Below are positions 1-7,645 of a stretch of 50,369 bases of DNA, in pieces; position 1 is the stretch's first letter; every line of letters begins with the position of its first letter. The stretch spans positions 1 to 50,369 of the forward strand of contig CAZTCR010000023.1 of the NCBI GenBank assembly GCA_964612185.1. Direction: 5' to 3'. The DNA is from UBA1447 sp964612185. GTDB lineage: Bacteria; Bacillota; Clostridia; Oscillospirales; Acutalibacteraceae. The translations under genes were made by a program, and so were the position numbers. The notes under the pieces were generated by a model. That model ran no database searches, was not told the origin of the DNA, and saw only the letters and a list, made by a program, of their open reading frames with translations.

Positions 1-77
<77 letters not shown>

Positions 78-85
78 AAACCTTC

Positions 86-114
86 TGCGAACTTATCACG
101 GCTGGCCGTTCGCA
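86..114. repeat. inverted repeat between tRNA-Arg and tRNA-His
   Basis: TGCGAAC and GTTCGCA flank a second inner palindrome ACGGC-TG-GCCGT. No T-run follows on the plus strand, so it does not look like a terminator there. It may be a processing structure in the tRNA precursor; the function is unknown. Confidence 0.35.
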
Positions 115-121
115 AAAATAT

Positions 122-198
122 GGTGGGTATAGTTCAGCGGTTAGAGCGCCAGATTGTGGTTCTGGATGTCGTGGGTTCGAATCCCATTACCCACCCCA
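122..198 (+). tRNA. tRNA-His (anticodon GTG)
   Basis: The acceptor stem GTGGGTA/TACCCAC is extended by an extra 5' G at position 122 that pairs with discriminator C195, the G-1:C73 identity pair specific to tRNA-His. The anticodon arm CCAGA/TCTGG encloses TTGTGGT with anticodon GTG. CCA is encoded at 196-198. Confidence 0.96.
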
Positions 199-252
199 TT
201 TTCCTGCAAGTACGCAAGGCGAAAGCTTTGCGTGTTTTAATAGAATACATGT

Positions 253-327
253 TGGGGTGTCGCCAAGCGGTAAGGCAACGGACTTTGACTCCGTCACTCG
301 TTGGTTCAAATCCAGCCACCCCAGCCA
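253..327 (+). tRNA. tRNA-Gln (anticodon TTG)
   Basis: Acceptor stem TGGGGTG/CACCCCA, anticodon arm ACGGA/TCCGT with loop CTTTGAC (anticodon TTG), T-arm loop GTTCAAATC, discriminator G and encoded CCA. Last tRNA of the trio, immediately followed by a strong terminator. Confidence 0.95.
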
Positions 328-328
328 T

Positions 329-360
329 GAAAAAAGCACTTCGAAAGAAGTGCTTTTTTC
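329..360 (+). terminator. intrinsic terminator of the tRNA cluster
   Basis: A 14-bp perfect stem (329-342 with 347-360) closed by a GAAA tetraloop. The A-rich 5' arm and T-rich 3' arm (TTTTTT) make it a bidirectional-type Rho-independent terminator directly after tRNA-Gln. Confidence 0.9.
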
Positions 361-361
361 A

Positions 362-525
362 ATGAAGTTTGCCATCGGCAAATGAAGTATTGCTGCGCAA
401 TATGAAATGCCTAAGGGCATGAAGTGTTCTGATGAACATGGGGCAAACTTCGCTTCATGTTGAACGATGGTTCAACACATCATTTCGAGCAGCGCGAGAA
501 ACTTCATGTGCGAAGCACACTTCAT
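362..525. repeat. array of seven short hairpins with alternating-orientation spacers
   Basis: Seven consecutive stem-loops with different stems: TTTGCC/GGCAAA (368-382), TATTGC/GCAATA (388-402), ATGCC/GGCAT (407-420), TGTTC/GAACA (425-438), GTTGAAC/GTTCAAC (459-476), TTTC/GAAA (483-501, imperfect) and TGTGC/GCACA (507-519). The first four are separated by ATGAAGT or ATGAAAT; the last three by the reverse complement ACTTCAT (one degenerate copy). The 362-373 arm is complementary to GGCAAACTTC at 442-451, with a second GCTTCAT directly after it, so the left half could also close into one large structure. No coding sequence is evident. The stems differ while the spacers are conserved, the reverse of a CRISPR array. 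Function unknown. Confidence 0.75.
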
Positions 526-556
526 TCAGATTCAAAGCTGTCAATTCGGGTTTGCC

Positions 557-585
557 TTGCATGCACTACTGATGTATGCTATATT
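557..585 (+). promoter_or_regulatory. candidate extended -10 promoter for the GH30 gene
   Basis: TTGCAT (557-562), 17-bp spacer, TATATT (580-585) preceded by TGC, an extended -10. The -35 matches only TTG, so the extended -10 carries the call. It lies 40 bp upstream of the chosen GH30 start and favours that start over the upstream reading frame. Confidence 0.45.
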
Positions 586-624
586 TTATTAACAAAACTT
601 GCAGTAGACAAACGAGGTGATCCC

Positions 625-2088
625 ATGACCCTTTTCGAATATCTCAAAAAAACGGTTCCCGAATTTGCTTTAATCATCAGTATTCTTCCCTCAATTTTTA
701 CTTTTGGATTATCGGACGACAATACCGTGCGTATTATTGAAAACAAAACCTATCAGCAGTTTGACGGTTGGGGCACCAGCGGTGCCTGGTGGGCACAGTA
801 TGTGGGAAACACCGCAATTGATGACGAGGTTGCCCGCCTGCTTTTTGATGATGACGAAGGACTCGGTCTCGACATTTACCGTTATAATATCGGCGGCGGC
901 GAAAAAGAAAATTCGAACAGCCGTATCTGGGGCGATTGGACAAAAACCGAAAGTTTTTATGTTTATAATGAGCAGACGGGGCAATATGACTATGATTTCA
1001 ACCGGGATGCCAACGCCTGTAAAATGATGGATTTGGCGGTTCAAAACGGCGCGACCGGTATCGTCCTCTTTTGCAACAGCCCGCATTATTCCATGACTGT
1101 CAGCGGGCAGGCATCCGGCGGTCTTGCGGCAAATAGTTCCAATCTGCCTAAAGAAAACTATCAAATGTTTGTGGATTATGTTCTGACCGTGGCAGACCAT
1201 TTCGTCAGTCTCGGTTATCCAATTACATATATCTCCCCAATCAATGAGCCGCAATGGGGCTGGGGCGGGGACTGGGTCGGGCAGGAAGGCTGCCATTACA
1301 CGGCTGATGAAGCCGTTGAGTTGCTGGGACTGTTTGCGGAAAATATGAAACAAAAAAATACACCTTATCAACTTAGCGGGCCGGAAAACGGGACGATGTC
1401 AAAAGATTGGTTTGAATATCAGCAAAAGTATTTTCAAAGCGATATATTACGGGGTTATTGCGATTCCTACAGCGGCCATTCCTATTGGATGGACAATAAT
1501 ATTAAGGAAAAATGGCATGCCGGCAAACGATTTGCTTTTTGGTTCCCCAGTAAAAAGTTTGTCATGAGCGAATGGTGCGAGCTGCCATGTACGCTGGATT
1601 CAAACTCTATTGACAGCGCGCTGTATATGGCAAATATCATACAACAGGATTTAACACTGCTCAATGCAACCTCCTGGCAGTCTTGGACAGCTGTAAGCCG
1701 GCACGATAACACCGGCGGAGCAATGAAAAGTGATACACTGCTGCGGGTTGACCCCGACTATTCAGCGGTGTGCTTCAACAAACGCTTTTTTGCGTATCGT
1801 CACTTTACAAACGGGGTTGATGCGGGCGCGGTCAGGGTTAAAGTGCAAACCGGCAATTCGCTTGACGCGGTTGAAGCCGTGGCGTTCAAATATGCAGAAA
1901 AATTGACACTGGTGCTGATTAACAACTCGAGTGTTCCGGTGACGATTAAACTCAAGAACACCTGCAAAACGATGGAAATCATCACAACAGATTGTGTGAG
2001 GGATTATTCACTCATTTATAGCGGCACAGGCGTTACTGGAATTGAACTGGCTGCCCGGAGTATAACAACAGTCACATTAAACAATTAA
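625..2088 (+). CDS. GH30-family glycoside hydrolase (galactanase-like)
   Basis: A 487-residue protein resembling glycoside hydrolase family 30 enzymes, retaining beta-glycosidases with an (alpha/beta)8 barrel plus beta domain. The family hallmark FDGWGTSGAWWA sits near residues 46-57. The acid/base Glu is in INEPQWGW (about E208) and the nucleophile Glu in MSEW (about E316). The extreme C-terminus is a beta-rich segment typical of the GH30 side domain. Residues 12-30 are hydrophobic after KK, so it is probably exported or anchored. ATG at 625 is chosen because GAGGTG precedes it and a promoter lies just upstream; the frame is open further back. It is followed by a PHP hydrolase and a sugar symporter. 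The exact substrate (beta-1,6-galactan, xylan or other) is not visible. No dockerin is seen. Confidence 0.85.
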   Translation: MTLFEYLKKTVPEFALIISILPSIFTFGLSDDNTVRIIENKTYQQFDGWGTSGAWWAQYVGNTAIDDEVARLLFDDDEGLGLDIYRYNIGGGEKENSNSRIWGDWTKTESFYVYNEQTGQYDYDFNRDANACKMMDLAVQNGATGIVLFCNSPHYSMTVSGQASGGLAANSSNLPKENYQMFVDYVLTVADHFVSLGYPITYISPINEPQWGWGGDWVGQEGCHYTADEAVELLGLFAENMKQKNTPYQLSGPENGTMSKDWFEYQQKYFQSDILRGYCDSYSGHSYWMDNNIKEKWHAGKRFAFWFPSKKFVMSEWCELPCTLDSNSIDSALYMANIIQQDLTLLNATSWQSWTAVSRHDNTGGAMKSDTLLRVDPDYSAVCFNKRFFAYRHFTNGVDAGAVRVKVQTGNSLDAVEAVAFKYAEKLTLVLINNSSVPVTIKLKNTCKTMEIITTDCVRDYSLIYSGTGVTGIELAARSITTVTLNN

Positions 2089-2172
2089 TTTACTAACGAT
2101 AGACGATACCGCCATCATAACCAATCAGACAAGTGTAATTTCACAAATCCTTATTGAAAGCAGGCTGAATCC

Positions 2173-3537
2173 ATGAAAATAGAAACAAAAATCATTGAAT
2201 ACGATATTAAAAAGGAAGACGAGAAAAAATACATCTTCCTCCCGCTGGAGATTCCGGACAACACGGAATCTATCACGATTAAGGTCGGTTACAGCGGAGA
2301 CGAGGCAAGCTCCACCGTAACGGATAAGGAGAAAAATGTAATTGATTTTGCCCTCGCGGATGAAAACGGCGATGATATCGGCGCAAGCGGCTCCAATACC
2401 AGAACAATTGCGGTCAGCAAAAACTATGCTTCCGACGGATACAAGCGCAGGGAGCCAAAAGGCACCTGGCAAATCATTGTCGGTTGTTATCAAGTTAAAC
2501 AGGCCGGTTCAAAAGTCAGGTACGAGGTGGAGTTTGCTCCGAAAAAGTTCCGGTATCTCAAGGGCGATTTACACATGCACACCACCAACAGTGACGGCAA
2601 GTATACCTACGAGCAACTAACGGAAAAAGCAAGGCGCAAAGGGCTCGACTTCATCATTATAACCGATCACAACAACTCGACTGAGGATTTGCCGATTCCG
2701 CGTATGAAAGGCCTTACCATAATCGAAGGCCTTGAACTAACCAATTATGATGGTCATATCAACCTGCTCGGGGTAAAAAAGCCATATGAGGGGTCGTATG
2801 CAGTCGGTAGTTTGCCTGAACTCAATGAAAAGCTCAAACAGTCAAAAGCGAACGGCGCGATGCGCATCCTCAATCATCCATTTTGCAGTATGTGCCCGAT
2901 TAACTGGGATTTGGACGACATTGATTACGATGGAATAGAAATATGGAATGCGCCGGCAAACATTAAGGAAATGAAAGCGGTCGACTGGTGGCAAAAAAAG
3001 TTGGAAGCGGGTTTTCGTATTCCCGTTGTCGGCGGTTCCGATTATCATCGTGATTATTATATAACCGATTTGCTCGCATCCCCGACAACAAGAGTCTGGT
3101 GCGACAGCAATGATAAGCAGACAATACTGGAGGCTATAAAAAAAGGACACTGCGTTATCACCCGGAACCCAAAGTCTACGATGTTGGACATCCGCTGCGG
3201 TGAAATCGCAGTCGGTGATACGGTAAAGCTTACGGAAAATGAAAAGAAAACGGTAACCATAACGGCAATCGGCATGAAAAAAGGACATAAGTTGCAGGTG
3301 TTCAACCAAACCGGTTTAATATTTGAATATATCGGCAAATCCGCAAAACCGTATTCCTACACCACCGAAGCCGCCGGGAATGGATTTATAAGGGCGCAGG
3401 TCGTGTTCCGGAAGAAGTTTTTCAGCAAAATCTTGCACAAAGCTGTGGTTCGTTCCCTCTCAAAAGAAGAAGCGAAAAAGCCGCTGCCGGAACTGCTGTA
3501 TGCGATAACCAACCCGATATATTTTGAAGTTGGTTAA
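2173..3537 (+). CDS. PHP-domain metallohydrolase (CehA/McbA-like)
   Basis: A 454-residue cytoplasmic protein without signal peptide. An N-terminal beta-rich domain (about 1-125) precedes a PHP metal-binding domain: GDLHMHT (H134, H136), ITDHN (about 164-168), EGLE, NHPF and GSDYHRD supply the usual His/Asp/Glu ligands. A C-terminal beta domain follows (about 340-454). PHP proteins of this type are phosphoesterases or related metal hydrolases; the substrate cannot be told from sequence. It lies 84 bp after the GH30 gene and 31 bp before a sugar symporter, suggesting work on an imported or phosphorylated glycan breakdown product. The ribosome site is weak (AAGCAGG). Confidence 0.82.
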   Translation: MKIETKIIEYDIKKEDEKKYIFLPLEIPDNTESITIKVGYSGDEASSTVTDKEKNVIDFALADENGDDIGASGSNTRTIAVSKNYASDGYKRREPKGTWQIIVGCYQVKQAGSKVRYEVEFAPKKFRYLKGDLHMHTTNSDGKYTYEQLTEKARRKGLDFIIITDHNNSTEDLPIPRMKGLTIIEGLELTNYDGHINLLGVKKPYEGSYAVGSLPELNEKLKQSKANGAMRILNHPFCSMCPINWDLDDIDYDGIEIWNAPANIKEMKAVDWWQKKLEAGFRIPVVGGSDYHRDYYITDLLASPTTRVWCDSNDKQTILEAIKKGHCVITRNPKSTMLDIRCGEIAVGDTVKLTENEKKTVTITAIGMKKGHKLQVFNQTGLIFEYIGKSAKPYSYTTEAAGNGFIRAQVVFRKKFFSKILHKAVVRSLSKEEAKKPLPELLYAITNPIYFEVG

Positions 3538-3568
3538 AACACAATAATGATGGAATAGAGGGGATTGA

Positions 3569-4996
3569 GTGATCGATACGGAAAGAACAGCTGCAGATGC
3601 CCCCGGCGAAGTGCATTTGAGCGAAAAATCCTATACTGAAAAACGGGAAAGACTCGCTTTTTATGCCGCGTCTTTTTTTCGGGATATGTCCTACGCGGTG
3701 CTCGGCTATCTGTCCTATTTTTATATTGATGTTTTAGGGCTTTCCGGCGTAGCGCTTTCCGCAATAATGGTAATCGGCAGGTTTTGGGACGGTATCAATG
3801 ACCCGATTTTGGGGGTTTATTTTGACCGGCATGCAACCCTTGACGCAAAGGCGATGCCGTTTTTTAAACGAACCGCGTTTCCTGTGGCTATTCTGCTTAT
3901 TGTGATGTTTTCAGCACCGACATTTTCCTCCAATCCTTCAACAAACACACTGTTCAGGACGGCGCTCGCGCTGATATCCTATGTGATTTTTGAAACCTTC
4001 CATACGCTCAACGGCACTTCGTTTATGACGCTGTACAATTCAATATCTCCCAACGCGCAGGAAAGAAGTAAAATTATCTCCGTCGCAAGAATGTCCTCCA
4101 ACCTCGGTACGGCGATCGTTTACGGTATTATACCGATTTTGCTCAGCCTTTTTAAAAACGACGACATCGCCGCAAAAACAATGATATATTTCGGGGTAGC
4201 AGTTCTTGTGGCTGCCTGTTTCTTGCTGTATAACTTTCTCATCGTAAAATATGTGAAGGAACGGGTATTTTCATCGGGAGGCAACAATCAACACATCAAA
4301 GACATGTTCAAAGGCTTTTTCAAAAATAAATTGCTCTTACTCTTAATGGTGTCCAACTCAATCGGCGGTCTGATAAATGCCGGCAACACAGGGCTTTGGT
4401 TTTACACTTACAACCTCGGCAACCCGGCGCTCCAAACCTATCTCGGCATTGCCGGGCTGCCCACACTTTTGCTCGGCACTTATCTGGCACCTAAACTCAC
4501 CAAGAAGTTTGAAAAAAATCATATTGTCATCGCCTGCGCCGCATTTCAGCTTGCCATTACGGCTGCATATATGCTTGCCGGCTATTCGAGCCTTATTGTG
4601 GTCGCGCTCTACAATTCACTGAGCATTTTACCGATGACGATCAGAGGTGTTCTGTATTGGTCCATGGTGTCCGATACGGTAGATTATTTGGAATGGAAAA
4701 CGGGCGACAGGAATGACGGCATGATTTACGCGATAGAAGGTTTTCTGGGCAAATGTATCGGTTCTTTGGGCGCTGTTTCAACCGCTGTGATTGTCTCGGT
4801 AATCAAGTTTGTGCCAAATGCTGCGGTGCAGAGCCCGGGGACGCTCAAGGGCTTATTTTATCTGCCGCTGGCAATTTCAATCGTGAGTACCTTGTTGGCT
4901 GTTATACCCTATTTCTTCTACGACTATAACCGTGAAAAACAAGAAACGGTGGTTGAAGCCCTGCTGGCTTCAAAAAGCGAACTGCATAACACATAA
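3569..4996 (+). CDS. GPH-family sugar:cation symporter
   Basis: A 475-residue polytopic membrane protein with about 12 hydrophobic segments. The motif RFWDGINDPILG (about 71-82) is the glycoside-pentoside-hexuronide (MelB-like) signature, and a second signature-like stretch, DRNDGMIYA, lies in the C-terminal half. These transporters import di- and oligosaccharides or glycosides with Na+ or H+. The start is GTG at 3569 with GAGGGG just upstream; no ATG fits better. It closes the GH30-PHP-transporter cluster and likely imports the released sugar. Substrate unknown. Confidence 0.88.
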   Translation: MIDTERTAADAPGEVHLSEKSYTEKRERLAFYAASFFRDMSYAVLGYLSYFYIDVLGLSGVALSAIMVIGRFWDGINDPILGVYFDRHATLDAKAMPFFKRTAFPVAILLIVMFSAPTFSSNPSTNTLFRTALALISYVIFETFHTLNGTSFMTLYNSISPNAQERSKIISVARMSSNLGTAIVYGIIPILLSLFKNDDIAAKTMIYFGVAVLVAACFLLYNFLIVKYVKERVFSSGGNNQHIKDMFKGFFKNKLLLLLMVSNSIGGLINAGNTGLWFYTYNLGNPALQTYLGIAGLPTLLLGTYLAPKLTKKFEKNHIVIACAAFQLAITAAYMLAGYSSLIVVALYNSLSILPMTIRGVLYWSMVSDTVDYLEWKTGDRNDGMIYAIEGFLGKCIGSLGAVSTAVIVSVIKFVPNAAVQSPGTLKGLFYLPLAISIVSTLLAVIPYFFYDYNREKQETVVEALLASKSELHNT

Positions 4997-5094
4997 CACT
5001 AAAGATTGTACGGTTGGGTTCAAAAATAAAGATAATGATTGAAAAAAGTGTCTTATAATGTTAAAATTAAATCAAATAAAATTTGGAGGTTCCT

Positions 5095-5607
5095 ATGTCA
5101 ACGCAACTCAACAAACCGGTTAAAGGCGATATCCTGGCAGTCATGAATACAACCTTTGGTACCGTTAAAATTAAACTATTTCCTGCGGAAACACCGAAAA
5201 CGGTCGAAAACTTTGTTACCCACGCAAAAAGCGGTTATTACGACGGGCTTATTTTTCACCGTGTTATCAAGGACTTTATGATTCAGGGCGGTGACCCCAC
5301 GGGAACCGGACGGGGCGGCCAAAGCATTTGGGGCAGCGCGTTTGAAGATGAATTCAGCGACAACCTGCGCAACCTGTGCGGTACGCTTTCCATGGCGAAT
5401 GCCGGCAGAAATACCAACGGCAGCCAGTTCTTTATTGTACAAGCGGCTGAAGGCACGCCCTGGCTTGATTTCAGGCACACGGTATTCGGTCAGGTTTATG
5501 AGGGCATGGATGTTGTAAACCAAATAGCCTGCGTTCGCGTGGGTGCTGGGGACAAACCGGTTGAAGATGTAAAAATTACCGGCATTTCAATTGAAACAGC
5601 AGAATAA
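5095..5607 (+). CDS. cyclophilin-type peptidyl-prolyl cis-trans isomerase
   Basis: A 170-residue single-domain cyclophilin, cytoplasmic by lack of signal peptide. Catalytic and binding residues are present: FHRVIKDFMIQGGDP (Arg, Phe, Met, Gln), NGSQFFI, and the W/H pair in WLDFRHTVFG. It catalyses proline isomerisation during folding. ATG at 5095 follows GGAGG at 5085-5089 by 5 nt; an in-frame TTG at 5083 overlaps that ribosome site and is rejected. It stands alone or leads into the cohesin genes 31 bp downstream. Confidence 0.93.
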   Translation: MSTQLNKPVKGDILAVMNTTFGTVKIKLFPAETPKTVENFVTHAKSGYYDGLIFHRVIKDFMIQGGDPTGTGRGGQSIWGSAFEDEFSDNLRNLCGTLSMANAGRNTNGSQFFIVQAAEGTPWLDFRHTVFGQVYEGMDVVNQIACVRVGAGDKPVEDVKITGISIETAE

Positions 5608-5638
5608 TTAACTCTTTTGAAAGGCGGCTTGATGAACA

Positions 5639-6540
5639 ATGCAAATAGTTCTGAATAAAACAGTGTCCATTTTTATTACGGCCTTAATGGCAGTATGCTT
5701 TTTATCTGTACCGTTTCTTGCAAGCGCGCAGGAACCTGCAAAATTGACGGTGTCAAGTGTGAAAGGCGAGCCGGGCAAGGATGTTGTTGTATCGGTTATG
5801 GTTTCCCAAAATTCGGGCATTGCCGCCATGGATTTTATCCTGAACTATGATAATTCAAAATTGCTCTATAAGAGCTATAAGGCCGGCAGTGCTTCGGAAG
5901 GCGCATTATTTATACTCAATCCGAATTATAAAAATCCGGACGGTTCAAGCGCGTTAAAACAGGGCTTTGCGCATGCGGAGGGGGTTTCTGTTGAAGGTTC
6001 AATCGTGGATATCACATTTACAATAGCGCCGGGCTGGTCCGGTTCCTCTGCGGTTACGCTTGAAATCATCGATGATGTTTACGATGCAACTTACAATAAA
6101 ATTCCATGTGAGTTAATAGGTGGCACTGTCACGGCNNNNNNNNNNNNNNNNNNNNNNNNNNNNNNNNNNNNNNNNNNNNNNNNNNNNNNNNNNNNNNNNN
6201 NNNNNNNNNNNNNNNNNNNNNNNNNNNNNNNNNNNACGATGCAACTTACAATAAAATTCCATGTGAGTTAATAGGTGGCACTGTCACGGCTGAAAAGGCT
6301 TCCATAGACGAAGCCTCCGTAACCTCAATGGAAACAGGGGAGCAGACCAATGCCGCGGGAGTGACCGTAACAGCTCAGAACGAAAGCGTAAATAGTACGG
6401 AGACAACTGATCCGGCGGCTCCGGTCGAAAAAACATCTTCTCAAAAGACAAATACGATAATCCTGTCGGTGTGCGGCGTTCTGGTTATCGGTGCGGCTAT
6501 TGCCTTTGTCGTTAGAAAGAAAAAACAGCCTATTCAATAA
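5639..6540 (+). CDS. membrane-anchored cohesin-domain protein 1 (interrupted by assembly gap)
   Basis: The N-terminal part has a signal peptide (about 1-30) and a cohesin-like beta-sandwich (about 34-165; AKLTVSSVKGEPG, MDFILNYDNSKLLYKS, GSIVDITFTI). The frame then enters 100 N. A 55-bp sequence before the gap recurs exactly after it. Removing one copy plus the gap (155 nt) puts the downstream frame, which runs to the stop at 6538-6540, in register, giving about 248 residues: signal, cohesin, short Thr/Ser-rich linker, one transmembrane helix (NTIILSVCGVLVIG region) and a KKK tail. There is no LPXTG motif. Cohesins normally bind dockerins; none is seen here. It lacks the juxtamembrane module of its two paralogs downstream. 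The collapsed reading is an inference. Confidence 0.8.
6081..6290 (+). repeat. 55-bp exact duplication flanking the N-gap
   Basis: Bases 6081-6135 and 6236-6290 are identical (both begin ACGATGCAAC and end GTCACGGC). The copies directly abut a gap of exactly 100 N. This is the expected picture when two contig ends overlapping by one k-mer length are scaffolded without being merged, so it is probably an artefact and not a biological repeat. Confidence 0.9.
6136..6235. other. assembly gap of 100 N
   Basis: A run of 100 undefined bases inside the first cohesin gene. The round length indicates a placeholder, not a measured distance. The reading frame argues that no real sequence is missing. Confidence 0.97.
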
Positions 6541-6573
6541 TATGGTCTGATGTCCAAAAGGGGGATAACAAAC

Positions 6574-7539
6574 ATGAAAAAGACAGCAAGCATTAAAAAA
6601 GCGATAGCGTTGCTTATCACAGTCCTTGTTATTGGCGGCGTCATCTCCGCCGGCTTGGCATCAAACGCGGTATCGCCGGTTCAGCTCACCGTAACAAGCG
6701 CGAGCGGTAAAGCGGGGGATGAAGTGACGATATCGTTAAACATTACGGCCGACTCAGGCTTAACAGCAGCTGATTTACTGCTGACCTATGACACGGATAA
6801 ACTCGTTTATAAAAGCAAATCATTTGGCCCCGCAAAAGGCGAGGCGGACTCTGCCTATAGTGAAAACTACGCGAATTCAGGCAACATAAGAACAATTTAC
6901 TATGGCCCCGTACACAACGAGGGGATAACAGCCGGCGGTTCTATGCTGAGTATAACCTTCAGCATTAAAACCGGTTGGACAGGTTCAACACCTATTACAT
7001 TAATCGCGCGAGATGATGCTTTTTTAGACAAGGATTATAATGTAATTCCATACAATATTACGAACGGCAGCATCAGCATTGGCGTCGCATCAGCAACGAC
7101 TGTGCCTGCCTCTACAGCACCCGCTACAACCGAGCCTTCCCTCACGGCTGCCACGACGGTGTCATCCGATGTGACGGGCACAGGCAATACCACCGCGCAG
7201 GTCCCTGTTCCGATTGAAGAAATCAAAGGGCTTCTTGGTCCGGATGCCGGCAACTGGAACAGCGATTACGGGACGCTGAACGAAGAACAAAAAGTGATTA
7301 TCAGAGAACATTATGAAAAGCAAGAAACACCTGTTGAGATTACGCCGGACGGCATATATTACATTCAAACAACCGTGCCGGCAACAACACTCGCGGAAAG
7401 CACCGCCATGAGTGACGGTGATGCCGGCAAACCGGTGAGTTCAAACACGAAAATAGCAGTCTTCATTTTACTGGCTGTCCTGATCCTTGCCGCTTCTTTC
7501 ATTGGCGCGTATATGTACCGTAAAAAGAAAACAGCCTAA
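6574..7539 (+). CDS. membrane-anchored cohesin-domain protein 2
   Basis: A 321-residue surface protein. A signal peptide (1-31, with KK and a long hydrophobic core) precedes a cohesin-like domain (about 34-170), a Thr/Ser/Ala/Pro linker (about 174-209), a conserved module of about 55 residues (about 211-265; PIEEIKGLLGPDAGNW, LNEEQKVII, PVEITPDG), a short linker, a transmembrane helix (about 295-315) and a basic tail RKKK. No sortase motif. ATG at 6574 follows AGGGGG at 6559-6564; an upstream in-frame ATG at 6550 precedes that site and is rejected, and the paralog at 7646 has the same arrangement. It presumably displays a cohesin outside the membrane; the partner dockerin is not in the window. 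Confidence 0.85.
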   Translation: MKKTASIKKAIALLITVLVIGGVISAGLASNAVSPVQLTVTSASGKAGDEVTISLNITADSGLTAADLLLTYDTDKLVYKSKSFGPAKGEADSAYSENYANSGNIRTIYYGPVHNEGITAGGSMLSITFSIKTGWTGSTPITLIARDDAFLDKDYNVIPYNITNGSISIGVASATTVPASTAPATTEPSLTAATTVSSDVTGTGNTTAQVPVPIEEIKGLLGPDAGNWNSDYGTLNEEQKVIIREHYEKQETPVEITPDGIYYIQTTVPATTLAESTAMSDGDAGKPVSSNTKIAVFILLAVLILAASFIGAYMYRKKKTA

Positions 7540-7645
7540 TTGACAGGCGATGAATTGTTGCGTCGCGTTAAAAAAAAGAAAAATATGGAGCCGCATTATT
7601 GTATTCAACGGTACCCAGCCAACTATTAAAAGGGGGCTAACAAAC

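Noticed and set aside
362..525. Possible CRISPR array upstream of the GH30 gene
   Set aside because: The conserved parts are only 7 bp and the intervening units are themselves palindromes of 13-18 bp. CRISPR repeats are longer and identical with non-palindromic unique spacers.
457..624. Upstream extension of the GH30 reading frame
   Set aside because: It runs through the hairpin array and the candidate promoter, and lacks a ribosome site; ATG 625 has GAGGTG in front.
709..1371. Long minus-strand open frame opposite the GH30 gene (also similar ones opposite uvrB, YfhO, xseA)
   Set aside because: It has no ribosome site or recognisable protein features and mirrors the codon structure of the real gene on the other strand.
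5039..5059. Promoter for the cyclophilin gene (TTGAAA and TATAAT)
   Set aside because: The boxes are only 9 bp apart, and no acceptable -35 lies 16-18 bp upstream of the TATAAT, although that -10 alone is attractive.
6236..6271. Apparent C-terminus TMQLTIKFHVS after the N run
   Set aside because: It is the wrong frame of the duplicated 55-bp segment created by the artificial gap.
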